Positions 1-8,249 are shown, counted from the first letter of the stretch. The stretch: 64,000 bases of DNA from Ruminococcus sp. (GCA_017525915.1 JAFXSC010000012.1:169852-233851); one strand, 5' to 3'. The notes: generated by a model from the letters alone, not told the origin. Translations and numbers: made by a program.

Positions 1-750
1 GCCGTCGAGGCTACTATCGAGGCTATCGCCACCTATTTTGAGGATTACGACAACTTCGTCGCCAATTTCCCCAAGAACCATAAAATGATAATCAAGAATA
101 TACAGAAGCAGGCCATCTTCAACTGGAACGAAAAGGTGAACGCTCACCTCAGCGAAAATCCCGTTACTGACGAGGAAAAAAGCAAGTTCACAGAGGAAGA
201 ATTCGAGGAGATACAGCCGGAATCCTATTACGGCACTACCCTCATCGCCGGCGTTGCTGCCGAGGACTTTACCTTCGGACTCCAGATCGGCGACGGTTCG
301 CTCGTTGCTATATTCGATGACGGTGAGGCTATCATGCCGATGGAGTACAATGAGGCTGCACCTGCCAACGTTACCGCTTCTATGTGCAATTCCAACGCGG
401 CAGGCTATTTCAGCGGCTTCTATGTCGAGAACAAGAAGCTCATCGCCATGTACGCTTCTACTGACGGACTTTACACCTCCTTCGGCAGTGAATATGACTT
501 CCTTGATTACCATACGATAATCACAAGTCAGCTCTCAAATATCGAGAACTTCAAGAATGTCATCATCAATAACCTTACCAAGCGCTCACACTTCGGTACA
601 GAGGACGATATCTCCCTCTCCTGCGTTTACAGCACGGATATGATAGATAATCATATGGATATCATTCTCAATAAGGTCGCGGAAAACAAAAAACGCGCCG
701 CCGACAGAAAGGCTGCGCTCCTTACCAAGAAGATCGACAATTTTGAATGA
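1..750 (+). CDS. PP2C-family protein phosphatase, C-terminal part (cut by window edge)
   Basis: The reading frame is open from base 1 to the stop at 748-750, so this is the last 249 residues of a gene that begins left of the window. The visible part resembles the C-terminal half of a PP2C (PPM) metal-dependent Ser/Thr phosphatase: a GLQIGDGSLVAIFDDGE strand-turn segment, an ASTDGLYTSF segment matching the metal-binding TDG motif, and a late GTEDDISLSCVY segment matching the usual GxxDDxS motif. The same three segments occur in the complete PP2C at 10908-11894, so the two are paralogues. The N-terminal motif with the first metal-binding Asp would lie outside the window. The gene is followed after about 95 bp by the GYPQQ-repeat protein on the same strand. 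Confidence 0.8.
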   Translation, partial: AVEATIEAIATYFEDYDNFVANFPKNHKMIIKNIQKQAIFNWNEKVNAHLSENPVTDEEKSKFTEEEFEEIQPESYYGTTLIAGVAAEDFTFGLQIGDGSLVAIFDDGEAIMPMEYNEAAPANVTASMCNSNAAGYFSGFYVENKKLIAMYASTDGLYTSFGSEYDFLDYHTIITSQLSNIENFKNVIINNLTKRSHFGTEDDISLSCVYSTDMIDNHMDIILNKVAENKKRAADRKAALLTKKIDNFE

Positions 751-845
751 CCAGGGTCTATTGACGGCGTATGCCGTTATCCCGCGGAATGCGGTTATGA
801 AAAATGCCGTCCCCCGGCGGTAAATTCAAACGAAAGGGAAAAGTG

Positions 846-2147
846 GTGTTTGCTATGGAAATTAGCGCTTTCTACAATACTGCAAAGAATTTTGCGACCA
901 AGATCAAAACTGAAAAACCGGAATATGTTACTGATCCCGATGCCTGCCTCTGCATTATCATCGCCGATACCGAAGAGATTTTCTCAGGTATAACCACTGT
1001 CGGCCTTGATGCTGACGGTAATCTCGTTACCGTCCCCGCCGAGAATATCGCTGTTAACGCGATCCTCGCAAAGAATGCAAAGGCTAAGCAGCTCATCGTC
1101 ATTTCCTTCGATGATTTCAGCTTTTTTGAGCCGAGCAAGGAGAGCATTGATATGCTCGCAGCTTCCGGCGCAGACAACAGCGGCTGTCAGATCGTCACCT
1201 CTCCTGAGGAGGCTGCTACTGCTGCAAGCATGAGCAGCGTTACACCTGATTTCCTCAGCGGTTACGACGGAGCTACATCTTCACACTCTCTCGGAGCTCC
1301 TGCCGATTTCGCAGCCGGCTTCGATGTTGATGAATCCAATCCCTTCTACGCCGCTCCCGATGCCAAGGCAGATGCTGCCGCTGCAAATCCCGGTGCTCCC
1401 GCTGGCAACGGTCCCAAGTTCCTCTACGAGCAGCCTTCAGAGGCACAGCAGAAGGGCGCAAGCGGCTTTGTTGCTGCCGGTCAGGCACAGTCAGGCTACC
1501 CCGCACAGCAGCAGTCCGGTTATCCTGCACCTCAGCAGAGCGGTTATCCCCAGCAGTCCGCTTATCCTCAGCAGAGCGGTTATCCGCAGCAGGGCGGCTA
1601 TCCTCAGCAGGGCGGTTACCCCCAGCAGGGCGGCTATCCTCAGCAGGGCGGTTATCCTCAGCAGGGCGGCTATCCTCAGCAGGGCGGTTATCCTCAGCAG
1701 GGCGGCTATCCCCAGCAGGGCGGCTATCCCCAGCAGGGCGGCTATCCCCAGGATCCCAATTTCCCGCAGCCCAAGCCCTTCGCTACCGGCACACATACAT
1801 CAGTATATCAGCATAATATGAATGCTGCTCCCTATCAGGGCGGCTACGGCGGTCATTCAGTACACGTCGGCGGTGCAGCTCCCATGAGAAGTATGTACCA
1901 GAACAGTATGCAGCAGAGCAGTGTTATGCTTTCAAAGTCAAGCGGCGGAGCTTTCAAGAAGAGACTCAGCAGCTTCCTTGATGACGATGATTCAGGCGTA
2001 GATGCAGAAACAGCAGAGATCGCTGCAAACGCCGCTACCGCCGGCGAGACAAGCCTTGAAGACGGTCCCATGTCCAAGAGCGATATGCTCAAACAGGCAA
2101 AGGACAGAAAGAAGATCGCAAAGGCTAATATGAAGAACAAGATGTAA
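846..2147 (+). CDS. Unknown protein with Gly-Tyr-Pro-Gln-Gln repeat tract
   Basis: No function is recognised. The N-terminal 110 residues or so form a compact alpha/beta domain ([20 protein letters not shown], then a helix [17 protein letters not shown] and strand QLIVIS). Its order of elements recalls the cytidine-deaminase fold but the catalytic Cys/Glu set is not apparent, so this is only a weak structural guess. A low-complexity linker follows, then about 15 repeats of the type PQQGGY, and a basic tail ending in KANMKNKM. There is no signal peptide or membrane segment, so it should be cytoplasmic. Start choice: AAAGGGAA at 833-840 is spaced well for GTG 846. ATG 855 (MEISAFYN) is the alternative, and ATG 804 has no ribosome-binding site. 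It follows a PP2C gene on the same strand. Confidence 0.7.
   Translation: MFAMEISAFYNTAKNFATKIKTEKPEYVTDPDACLCIIIADTEEIFSGITTVGLDADGNLVTVPAENIAVNAILAKNAKAKQLIVISFDDFSFFEPSKESIDMLAASGADNSGCQIVTSPEEAATAASMSSVTPDFLSGYDGATSSHSLGAPADFAAGFDVDESNPFYAAPDAKADAAAANPGAPAGNGPKFLYEQPSEAQQKGASGFVAAGQAQSGYPAQQQSGYPAPQQSGYPQQSAYPQQSGYPQQGGYPQQGGYPQQGGYPQQGGYPQQGGYPQQGGYPQQGGYPQQGGYPQQGGYPQDPNFPQPKPFATGTHTSVYQHNMNAAPYQGGYGGHSVHVGGAAPMRSMYQNSMQQSSVMLSKSSGGAFKKRLSSFLDDDDSGVDAETAEIAANAATAGETSLEDGPMSKSDMLKQAKDRKKIAKANMKNKM
1492..1752 (+). repeat. In-gene tandem repeat, 18-bp unit coding [12 protein letters not shown]
   Basis: About 260 bp of near-perfect 18-bp units of the form CCTCAGCAGGGCGGTTAT, with synonymous changes (ccc/cct, ggc/ggt, tac/tat) between copies. 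The first units carry Ser instead of Gly (SGYPQQ) and the last eight or nine are homogeneous, which suggests recent copy-number expansion at the 3' side. The frame is kept throughout. A tract rich in Gly, Tyr, Pro and Gln is typical of flexible or phase-separating segments. Confidence 0.9.
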
Positions 2148-2156
2148 AAGGCTTCC

Positions 2157-2180
2157 CCCGGAGGGCACTTGTCCTCCGGG
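2157..2180 (+). terminator. Hairpin after the GYPQQ-repeat gene, no T-tract
   Basis: CCCGGAGG and CCTCCGGG form a perfect 8-bp stem with an 8-base loop, ten bases after the stop codon. No run of T follows, so it could be a transcript-end stabiliser or a weak terminator rather than a normal intrinsic terminator. The rest of the 2148-2482 gap holds only the promoter of the next gene. Confidence 0.45.
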
Positions 2181-2357
2181 AGCCGCAACTTACCGCGTAT
2201 GAGCAAAGCTCTTGCTGGCAAGTGCTCCACATTTGACTTCACTTCGCACACTGGAAATATATGCTCAGCGCTGTAAGCTATATTCACCAAAACCATCTTC
2301 GGTAACACTTCAATTTTTCACAGCTATGGCAAAAAAAATTTTTTCAATATTACCCAC

Positions 2358-2386
2358 TTGCAATTTGTCAGTTCATGTGTTATAAT
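2358..2386 (+). promoter_or_regulatory. Sigma-A promoter of the small membrane protein gene
   Basis: TTGCAA (2358-2363), 17-bp spacer, TATAAT (2381-2386) with a TGT extended -10. Transcription would begin near 2393, leaving a leader of about 90 bases before ATG 2483. Confidence 0.7.
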
Positions 2387-2482
2387 TGAAGAAGCGGCGC
2401 AATGCTATCCAAAATTCAAAATAGACCTGCATATTTATTATTCAGCACTGTTTAATGATTACAGCGTCAGAAAGGGATATTT

Positions 2483-3013
2483 ATGACTTATTTGCTTAAT
2501 GTTGATGAGGCTATTGACAGAAAATTTCTCGTGATAAAGAATATCAAGGGGCAGGCTGAGGCCGGTACTATTATCCACGTTATGGATGCGGAAAAAGTCT
2601 CAAACCAGCTTCACGTTACATATCGCGTTGCCCGCTTCAACGGTAAATTCCACGACTATCAGGACTATAATGCAAAGTTTGACGACCTTGCATCCTTCTG
2701 TAAATGGGCTCAGCCCGATAATTTCATCGCAAGAAACTATGAGAGCTTCAGCATAAAGGACATCCAGCACTATATCAAGGTCAAGAACAGGACCTTTGCT
2801 TCGTTCTGCCTTCCTATCATACTCGTTCTCGCTGCAATAGTCTGGGCTGTTGCAATGCTCGTAGTCAAGGGTACTGTTGGTATCATCTTAGGCTCGGCAC
2901 TTACAGTAGTCGTTATTCTCCTTGTCGCAGCTATGTTCAAGTCTCAGAAGAAGAAAGAGAAGATGCGAATGTACAAAAAGATGACGTCACGATGGGGCGT
3001 TGTTATTGAATAG
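2483..3013 (+). CDS. Hypothetical two-span membrane protein
   Basis: Not recognised as a known family. The 176-residue protein has a soluble N-terminal part of about 105 residues (begins MTYLLNVDEAIDRKF), two adjacent hydrophobic segments at about 109-130 (FCLPIILVLAAIVWAVAML) and 135-153 (IILGSALTVVVILLVAAMF), and a short, strongly basic tail (KSQKKKEKMRMYKKM). Such an arrangement fits a cytoplasmic N-terminal domain anchored by a hairpin with both ends inside. The gene has its own promoter and a terminator directly after the stop, so it is probably monocistronic. The ribosome-binding site AGAAAGGGA lies about 8 bases before the ATG. Confidence 0.8.
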   Translation: MTYLLNVDEAIDRKFLVIKNIKGQAEAGTIIHVMDAEKVSNQLHVTYRVARFNGKFHDYQDYNAKFDDLASFCKWAQPDNFIARNYESFSIKDIQHYIKVKNRTFASFCLPIILVLAAIVWAVAMLVVKGTVGIILGSALTVVVILLVAAMFKSQKKKEKMRMYKKMTSRWGVVIE

Positions 3014-3015
3014 CA

Positions 3016-3051
3016 AAAAGCCATACAGGAAACTGTATGGCTTTTATTTTT
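3016..3051 (+). terminator. Intrinsic terminator shared by convergent genes
   Basis: AAAAGCCATACAG, loop GAAA, CTGTATGGCTTTT, then TTATTTTTAT. The stem has A/T runs on both sides, and the gene on the other strand ends at 3050, so it can act in both directions. Confidence 0.9.
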
Positions 3052-4030
3052 ATATTGAAACGTAGTCCGGAGACGTATTGACTGTCCGGAAATGTCCGTC
3101 TATCGCAGCGCGGTCAATGCTGTCCCCTATCACGGTCAGGACCGCCTGCCCCTCCTTCATCTCCGCAAGGTCAATGCGCTGCGGTGAGGCATTCACTCTC
3201 AGCCAGCCGCCCCTGCCGTCCGGAAGTCCGCCCTTGATACGGTATATTCTTCCGCAAAGGCTGTCGGCGAAGACCGATGTGAGCGTCGGAACGATGAGCT
3301 CCTCCGGAATGCTCAGATTCATGAAATAATGTGCCGTACTGCTGATATCCTCCGGCAGATAGAGCTTGACGTAGCGCGAGCCGCGGTATCCGGCGTCCAT
3401 GAGCGAGGCATAGTCAGCACCGTCCAGGCTTTTCCAGTCCTTCACGGTGATATCCCCGGCATTCAGCTGTCTGTCACAGTTTATCGCCCTCAGAGCCGTA
3501 TTTATATGTGCAAGAACTCTTGCGGCAGCCGTATCAGGAGCTTCGCCTTCAAGCATACCGACCTTGCTCATAATGAGCCTTCCGCAGCAGGCAGCCTGCG
3601 AAGCAAGCAGGTACTCCATCTGTCCGGTAAACTCTCCCCTGTCCGTCGGGTCAGCAATGGCAAGCACGCTCCCGACCTCGAACCACCTGTCGAGGGGCGA
3701 TTCGTGCAGCAGGTCGAAGAACTCGTCCATGTCGAAAATGCCGGAAGGCTCGACTATCACACGGTCAAAGTGCTGCATACCGAGGGATATGAGCTGGGCC
3801 TTGAAGCGGCGGCGGTGACAGTCCGGGTCGCCTCCCCCGGCAACCATTTCAAGAACGCACCGGTCGCATTTAAGCTCCTGAAGCATCATCATATCCGCAT
3901 TGACAGCGCCGTGATCGTTCTCCAGCACTGCGATGCGCTTTCCCTGAGACATGAGATATTCTGCATAGCCGAGCAGGAACGTTGTCTTTCCCGAGCCGAG
4001 AATACCAGTAATGAGGTCTATCTTAGTCAT
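3050..4030 (-). CDS. CobW/G3E-like GTP-binding protein, divergent
   Basis: A 326-residue P-loop protein of the SIMIBI G3E type (CobW/HypB/UreG fold), a class of GTPases often used in metal delivery to enzymes. The P-loop GILGSGKTTFL is near residue 8-18 and the strand DRVIVEPSGIFD carries the conserved VEPSG segment of this family. Unlike typical CobW/ZNG1 proteins, the metal-binding CxCC motif is missing. In its place stands CDRCVLEMVAGGGDPDCH with three Cys and a His. The NKxD base-recognition motif is replaced by MSKVG. A C-terminal domain follows (from about residue 220). The start lies 2 bases after the stop of the flippase gene, so the two are co-transcribed. The metal, if any, cannot be read from the sequence. 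Confidence 0.75.
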   Translation of the reverse strand: MTKIDLITGILGSGKTTFLLGYAEYLMSQGKRIAVLENDHGAVNADMMMLQELKCDRCVLEMVAGGGDPDCHRRRFKAQLISLGMQHFDRVIVEPSGIFDMDEFFDLLHESPLDRWFEVGSVLAIADPTDRGEFTGQMEYLLASQAACCGRLIMSKVGMLEGEAPDTAAARVLAHINTALRAINCDRQLNAGDITVKDWKSLDGADYASLMDAGYRGSRYVKLYLPEDISSTAHYFMNLSIPEELIVPTLTSVFADSLCGRIYRIKGGLPDGRGGWLRVNASPQRIDLAEMKEGQAVLTVIGDSIDRAAIDGHFRTVNTSPDYVSI

Positions 4031-4032
4031 AT

Positions 4033-5466
4033 TCAGCTCTCCCTTCTGAGCAGCTTGTTAACGGTAAGCAGCATCGGTCTGAAATTAAGCGCCGCGATGA
4101 CCGCCGCGGTCAGCACGAGCATTATGAAATAGCCGGACGGCTGGAATATCCAGAAGCCGCACATTGTCAGCAGAAGCCCGGTATTCAGGAAATTCTTCGC
4201 AGGCGAGAATCTGAACGGAACATAGTACCTCGCGTCGATCATGCGTATACAGTAGCACAGCAGATAGCTCATGAACGTGGCAAGCGCCGCGCCCTGTATG
4301 CCCCACTCCGGTATCAGGCAGAGGTTGAGGACGATATTTACCATGCAGACCGCAAATATGCTCCAGAAGGCGTTCTTGGTATGCCCTGTCGCGGTGTAGA
4401 TGCCGTTGAGGAAAAAGCTCAGGCAGGTGAATACCGCCGCCGCAATGAGCAGAGGCGTGTACCTGTAAGCTGTGGCGTATTCCGGGAACGTGCTGTAATT
4501 GATTATCAGCGCCGAGAGCGGACGGAGTATGAGCATAAGCCCTGCCGCTCCGATGAAAAGCATCGCCTCGAACGAAGCAAACACCTTCTCGTAGAAGGCT
4601 TCGCGGTCAGCGGACTCGTTTTCGGTTATCGCAGACATATTCCATGCCTGAAAGAACACCGTTGCCACCATAGATACGAGATTCGGGACCTTTGTAGCCG
4701 CTGAGTAGATACCGGCAGCGTCAACGCCCGTGAATACCTTGTCACTGTGGATATTGCCGATGAATATCTGGTCGGAAAAGCCGGTAAATGTCCACATTAC
4801 TGCGGTCGGAACGAGCGGCAGTGAAAAGCGGAGCATCTTTTTTCCGAGAGGTGCATCAAAACGGCTCATGTCAAAGTACCTGCGAAGTCCTGCCGCGATG
4901 AACAGAAAGACTGCCGAGCCGAGGTCAGAGCATATACCGGCAAGCATGAAGCCGCTGACGCCCATATCCATGCCGCTGATGAAGATAAGACTGAATATGA
5001 ACATGGTCATGGTCGTGAGTATGCCGTCAAGCGAAAAGAGCTTGACCATTTCACGCGCCCGGACGAACTGTGAGCAAAGGGCTCGCGCCGATGAAGCAAG
5101 TATGTATACCACAAGAAGAAAGGTATAGCCGTTTATCTGCCGCAGGAATGGTATGAACCGCAGGAAGGGCGATAACAGTGCCATGACCGCGAGACCGCCT
5201 GCTGTAATGACTGCAGCGGTCGTGAATACTGCCGCTTTGTCATGCTTCCTGTCAAGTCCGAAACGGACGACTGCCTCGGTCAGCGAAAACGTGAACACCG
5301 GCACCATGAACAGGAGAAGTGTATCGAGCAATGTCTTTGTATAGAAGCCGGAAGGGCTGAAATGCTTTGTATAGAGGTTGTTGAGCAGCAGCGAGAATAT
5401 CTTCGAGCTGAAGCTGCCTACTGCGAAAATGACCGTATTCATTGCAAGGTTTTTGTATTTGTTCAA
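4033..5466 (-). CDS. Polysaccharide flippase (MATE/MOP superfamily)
   Basis: A hydrophobic 477-residue protein with about 12-14 membrane spans, typical of the oligosaccharide flippase branch (Wzx/RfbX/MurJ-like) of the MOP superfamily, which moves lipid-linked sugars to the outer face of the membrane. Early text NTVIFAVGSFSSKIFSLLLN and the later FFQAWNMSAI and GIYTATGHTKNAFW segments are characteristic. Start choice: the SD AAGGAGG at 5477-5483 sits ideally before TTG 5466 (LNKYKNLAMN). The upstream ATG 5514 overlaps the -10 box of the promoter and cannot be transcribed. It forms an operon with the CobW-like gene downstream. Confidence 0.88.
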   Translation of the reverse strand: MNKYKNLAMNTVIFAVGSFSSKIFSLLLNNLYTKHFSPSGFYTKTLLDTLLLFMVPVFTFSLTEAVVRFGLDRKHDKAAVFTTAAVITAGGLAVMALLSPFLRFIPFLRQINGYTFLLVVYILASSARALCSQFVRAREMVKLFSLDGILTTMTMFIFSLIFISGMDMGVSGFMLAGICSDLGSAVFLFIAAGLRRYFDMSRFDAPLGKKMLRFSLPLVPTAVMWTFTGFSDQIFIGNIHSDKVFTGVDAAGIYSAATKVPNLVSMVATVFFQAWNMSAITENESADREAFYEKVFASFEAMLFIGAAGLMLILRPLSALIINYSTFPEYATAYRYTPLLIAAAVFTCLSFFLNGIYTATGHTKNAFWSIFAVCMVNIVLNLCLIPEWGIQGAALATFMSYLLCYCIRMIDARYYVPFRFSPAKNFLNTGLLLTMCGFWIFQPSGYFIMLVLTAAVIAALNFRPMLLTVNKLLRRES

Positions 5467-5512
5467 CTTATCTCCTCCTTTTTTAACAGCGTTATGCAGA
5501 AGCACTTCATTC

Positions 5513-5541
5513 ATTATACCACATTTCGTTTAATGTAGCAA
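5513..5541 (-). promoter_or_regulatory. Promoter of the flippase operon
   Basis: On the minus strand TTGCTA (5541-5536), 17-bp spacer, TATAAT (5518-5513). A start near 5506 gives a 40-base leader and excludes the longer ATG start. Confidence 0.65.
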
Positions 5542-5566
5542 GAGCTGAACGGCAGTGAGCAGTATA

Positions 5567-5590
5567 GGGGGCGATGCCCACATCGCCCCC
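5567..5590. repeat. Palindromic intergenic repeat, GGGGCGAT type
   Basis: GGGGGCGATG and CATCGCCCCC form a perfect 10-bp stem with loop CCCA. A near copy occurs at 22141-22162. The flanking bases up to 5690 are rich in TAGTG/CTCACT words that also recur in other gaps of this window. Confidence 0.75.
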
Positions 5591-5695
5591 CAGTTATTAG
5601 TGCATAGCAGGGCGCACGGAATGCGCCACTACACTTAGTTCTTAGCTCCATGTTCTGCTGCTCACTACTCTCTGCTCACTAATAAATTCAGGGGC

Positions 5696-5724
5696 TTGCA
5701 TTTTTATCCGCTTTGTGGTATAAT
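5696..5724 (+). promoter_or_regulatory. Promoter of the apbE operon
   Basis: TTGCAT (5696-5701), 17-bp spacer, TATAAT (5719-5724). The start site would be near 5731, about 30 bases before the apbE start. It rules out ATG 5696 as start codon. Confidence 0.75.
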
Positions 5725-5758
5725 AACGTTAGTTGATACTTACATAGAAACTGAGGAT

Positions 5759-6814
5759 ATGATTTTGAAGATAAAAGCTATTAGTTCATTCATTCTGTGT
5801 GCGGCAATGCTGCTTCCCTTCACCGCAGGCTGCGGCAAGTCATCCGGCTCCGGAAATGACAGCCCTCCTGAGGTGTTCAGCCGTACCGTTTTTGCTATGG
5901 ATACCTACATGAACATCAAATGCTACGGCGGCGGCGAGGCTGCTCTCGATGCCGCTGAAGAGCGTATACATTCCCTTGAGAACACGCTTTCCGTTACCGT
6001 AGAAAACAGCGATGTCTCGCGGCTGAACAGCAGTAACGGCAATCCCGTGGAAGTAAGCCCCGACACCGCTATGATAATCCGGACAGCCATTGCCGTCGGC
6101 GGCAAGACCGGCGGTGCGCTCGATATAACCGCCTACCCTCTCGTAAGGGCTTGGGGCTTCACGACCGGCGACTACAAGATACCGCCGCAGAGCGATATCA
6201 CTGAGCTCCTGAAAAATGTTGACTACCGCCGGATAACCGTTGACGGCACTTCCGCTTCCATCGGCGACGGACAATCCGTTGACCTCGGCGCTCTCGCAAA
6301 GGGCTATACCGGCGATGAGGTCGTCCGCGTGCTCATAGAGAACGGCGCGGAATCCGGGATAATCAGCCTCGGCGGAAATGTTCAGTCCTTCGGCACGAAG
6401 CCCGGCGCTGAACACTGGTCTGTTGCCGTCCGCGACCCGTTCGAGCCGGAAGGCGATATGTGCATACTCGATATCGACGAAAAGGCGGTCATAACCTCCG
6501 GCAATTACGAGCGCTGCTTCACCGGCGAAGACGGAAAGAGCTACTGGCATATCATCGACCCGGAGGACGGCTATCCTGCCGATAACGGCATAGTTTCCGC
6601 AACTATCATAGGAGACGAGGGACTTGCCTGCGACGCTCTTTCGACCGCAATGTTCGTTGCCGGACTTGACAAAGCCTCTGAGATATGGCGCAGCGACCCG
6701 TACTTCGACATGATACTCGTGACCGACGACGGAAGGATATTCTATACCAATGGGCTTGAAGGAAGCTTCAGGAATATCAGCAGCATGAGCGCGGAGGTGA
6801 TATCGCTTGACTAA
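5759..6814 (+). CDS. apbE: FAD:protein FMN transferase (ApbE family lipoprotein)
   Basis: ApbE enzymes attach FMN from FAD to a Ser/Thr of extracytoplasmic redox proteins. The 351-residue protein starts with a lipoprotein signal (lipobox FTAGC, Cys near residue 25), so it should be anchored outside the membrane. Family motifs are clear: VFAMDTYMNIK, DVSRLN, GALDITAYPLVRAWGF, VDLGALAKGY, GIISLGGNVQSFG, VITSGNYERCF, HIIDPEDGYPA and ACDALSTAMF with the metal-binding Asp. Start: ATG 5759 is given; TTG 5765 is better spaced from GAGGA (5753-5757) and may be the true start. It overlaps the next gene by 8 bases. The operon contains no recognisable FMN-binding acceptor, so the target protein must be encoded elsewhere. 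Confidence 0.93.
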   Translation: MILKIKAISSFILCAAMLLPFTAGCGKSSGSGNDSPPEVFSRTVFAMDTYMNIKCYGGGEAALDAAEERIHSLENTLSVTVENSDVSRLNSSNGNPVEVSPDTAMIIRTAIAVGGKTGGALDITAYPLVRAWGFTTGDYKIPPQSDITELLKNVDYRRITVDGTSASIGDGQSVDLGALAKGYTGDEVVRVLIENGAESGIISLGGNVQSFGTKPGAEHWSVAVRDPFEPEGDMCILDIDEKAVITSGNYERCFTGEDGKSYWHIIDPEDGYPADNGIVSATIIGDEGLACDALSTAMFVAGLDKASEIWRSDPYFDMILVTDDGRIFYTNGLEGSFRNISSMSAEVISLD

Positions 6815-7184
6815 GGGCGTGAAAATATGCCTTGCGGTCGTTAGCGCGGTATTTGCGGTATCACTCGTGCTTTCCATACGCTTTCTGACAGCGACAGAGC
6901 GTGACCCTTCAAAGGAGGACGTCTGGGTCGAGATCGAACAGGATAAGAAGGTGCTTTACCGGCTCAATCTTGCCGACGAGCCCGACCGTACCTTCCGCAT
7001 CACCGGCAGTGACGGCGGCTGGAACGAGATAACGATATCCAGGGGAAGGATATGCGTCTCGGACGCTGACTGTCCCGACCATACCTGCGTCAAGAACGGC
7101 TGGCTGCGCTATGACTACCTTCCGATAATCTGCCTGCCGCATAAGCTTGTGGTCAGATTCTGCGAAGGAGGCGGCAGCGAATGA
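6807..7184 (+). CDS. NusG domain II-containing small secreted/membrane protein
   Basis: A 125-residue protein with one N-terminal membrane anchor (ICLAVVSAVFAVSLVLSIRF) followed by a short extracytoplasmic beta domain. It contains four cysteines in ICVSDADCPDHTCVKNGW and IICLPHKLVVRF, the pattern of the NusG-II domain proteins found beside ApbE and Gx transporter genes in many Firmicutes. It is not the transcription factor NusG. Start is TTG 6807, supported by GGAGGTGA at 6793-6800, inside the end of apbE. Its exact role is unknown. From context it is likely part of a flavin- or quinone-linked electron transfer module with its neighbours. Confidence 0.82.
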   Translation: MTKGVKICLAVVSAVFAVSLVLSIRFLTATERDPSKEDVWVEIEQDKKVLYRLNLADEPDRTFRITGSDGGWNEITISRGRICVSDADCPDHTCVKNGWLRYDYLPIICLPHKLVVRFCEGGGSE

Positions 7185-7681
7185 CCACGAAAAAGCTCAC
7201 CGAGCTCTCAATGCTCACCGCGGCATCACTCATCGTATTCATAGTTGAGCTGAGATTTCCCGATATTCTGCCGATACCAGGCATAAAGCTCGGACTTGCC
7301 AATATATTCACGGTCTATGCGGTCTACCGCTTCCGTGCAAAAGAGGTATCCCTCATGGTGCTGACAAGGGTCATACTCGGTGCGATATTCTGCTCGAACC
7401 TGTCCGCGCTCATATACAGCCTTTCAGGGGCGATGCTCTGCCTTGCAGGAATGATTCCCCTGCACAGGCTGATACCGGAGAAATATCTGTGGCTTTGCAG
7501 CATTATCGGCGCGATGCTGCACAATACCGGACAAATACTCGCCGCGACAGCCATTATGGGCTCGCTGGCAGTGCTCCCCTTCTACCCCATACTCCTGACC
7601 GCAGGCTGCATTGCCGGAGCGTTCACGGGTATATGCGCCCAATTGATACTCAGACGAAAGCTAAAAACGGATAAGGAGTGA
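7181..7681 (+). CDS. Gx transporter family membrane protein (EetB/HepS-I-like)
   Basis: A 166-residue hydrophobic protein with five or six spans. The conserved text LPIPGIKLGLANIFTVYA and LIYSLSGAMLCLAGM is that of the Gx transporter family, often annotated as heptaprenyl diphosphate synthase component I, an ECF S-component-like fold. In the flavin-based electron transfer locus of Listeria a related protein (EetB) accompanies ApbE-type FMN transferase genes. Overlap of 4 bases with the NusG-II gene and 4 bases to hpt show one operon. Substrate is unknown; quinone precursors or flavins are the usual suggestions. Confidence 0.8.
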   Translation: MTTKKLTELSMLTAASLIVFIVELRFPDILPIPGIKLGLANIFTVYAVYRFRAKEVSLMVLTRVILGAIFCSNLSALIYSLSGAMLCLAGMIPLHRLIPEKYLWLCSIIGAMLHNTGQILAATAIMGSLAVLPFYPILLTAGCIAGAFTGICAQLILRRKLKTDKE

Positions 7682-7685
7682 TATT

Positions 7686-8249
7686 ATGCAGCTTTCAGAC
7701 CGCGATACATACAACAGAGGAATAAAGAGGATAATGTTCACCGAGGACGATATCCGTGCGGCAGTTCAAAAAGCCGGACGCTTCATCAGTGAAGAATACA
7801 GCGGCAAACCGCTCCTCCTTGTGAGCGTACTCAAGGGCGCGTTCATCTTCCTCTCAGACCTTTGCAGGGCGATAGATGTTCCCTGCGAGATAGACTTCAT
7901 GGAGGCAAAAAGCTATTTCAGCGACACCAAGTCCTCCGGCAGCGTTGCCGTCACTATGGACCTCAGACACGACGTCAGCCAGTACCATGTAATAATCGTC
8001 GAGGATATCATCGACACCGGCAGAACTCTCAGCGAGATAGTCAAGCTCATAAAGGCACGTTCTCCCCTCTCGCTGAAAATAGTCACCCTTCTGGATAAAC
8101 CCTCGCGCCGCGTCGTCGAGCTTGATGCCGACTATTCCCTGTTCACTATCCCCGACAGCTTCGTCATCGGCTACGGCCTCGACCTCGCCGAGTTTTACCG
8201 TAACCTCCCCTATATCGCCGAATTCAATACAGACCTGCTTGACGAATAA
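7686..8249 (+). CDS. hpt: Hypoxanthine phosphoribosyltransferase
   Basis: Purine salvage enzyme that converts hypoxanthine or guanine with PRPP into IMP or GMP in the cytoplasm. The PRPP-binding motif VIIVEDIIDTGRTL is intact near residues 100-113, LLVSVLKGAFIFLSDL is the N-terminal active-site loop, and FVIGYGLDLAEFYRNLPYI is the conserved C-terminal purine-binding segment. Length 187 is usual for bacterial Hpt. It is the last gene of the apbE operon by position, with SD AAGGAG just before the start, but the metabolic link to the preceding genes is not obvious. Confidence 0.95.
   Translation: MQLSDRDTYNRGIKRIMFTEDDIRAAVQKAGRFISEEYSGKPLLLVSVLKGAFIFLSDLCRAIDVPCEIDFMEAKSYFSDTKSSGSVAVTMDLRHDVSQYHVIIVEDIIDTGRTLSEIVKLIKARSPLSLKIVTLLDKPSRRVVELDADYSLFTIPDSFVIGYGLDLAEFYRNLPYIAEFNTDLLDE

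Noticed and set aside
1491-1796. Minus-strand frame with repeated [14 protein letters not shown] text
   Set aside because: It is the reverse reading of the GYPQQ repeat. The plus-strand frame has a ribosome-binding site, domain structure and synonymous changes that keep its protein.
3329-4132. 267-residue plus-strand frame opposite the CobW-like gene
   Set aside because: It overlaps a gene with a clear P-loop and family motifs, and has no start signal or recognisable domain.
5696-5758. Longer N-terminus of ApbE from ATG 5696
   Set aside because: The codons would overlap the -35 and -10 boxes of the promoter, and the lipoprotein signal begins at the later start.
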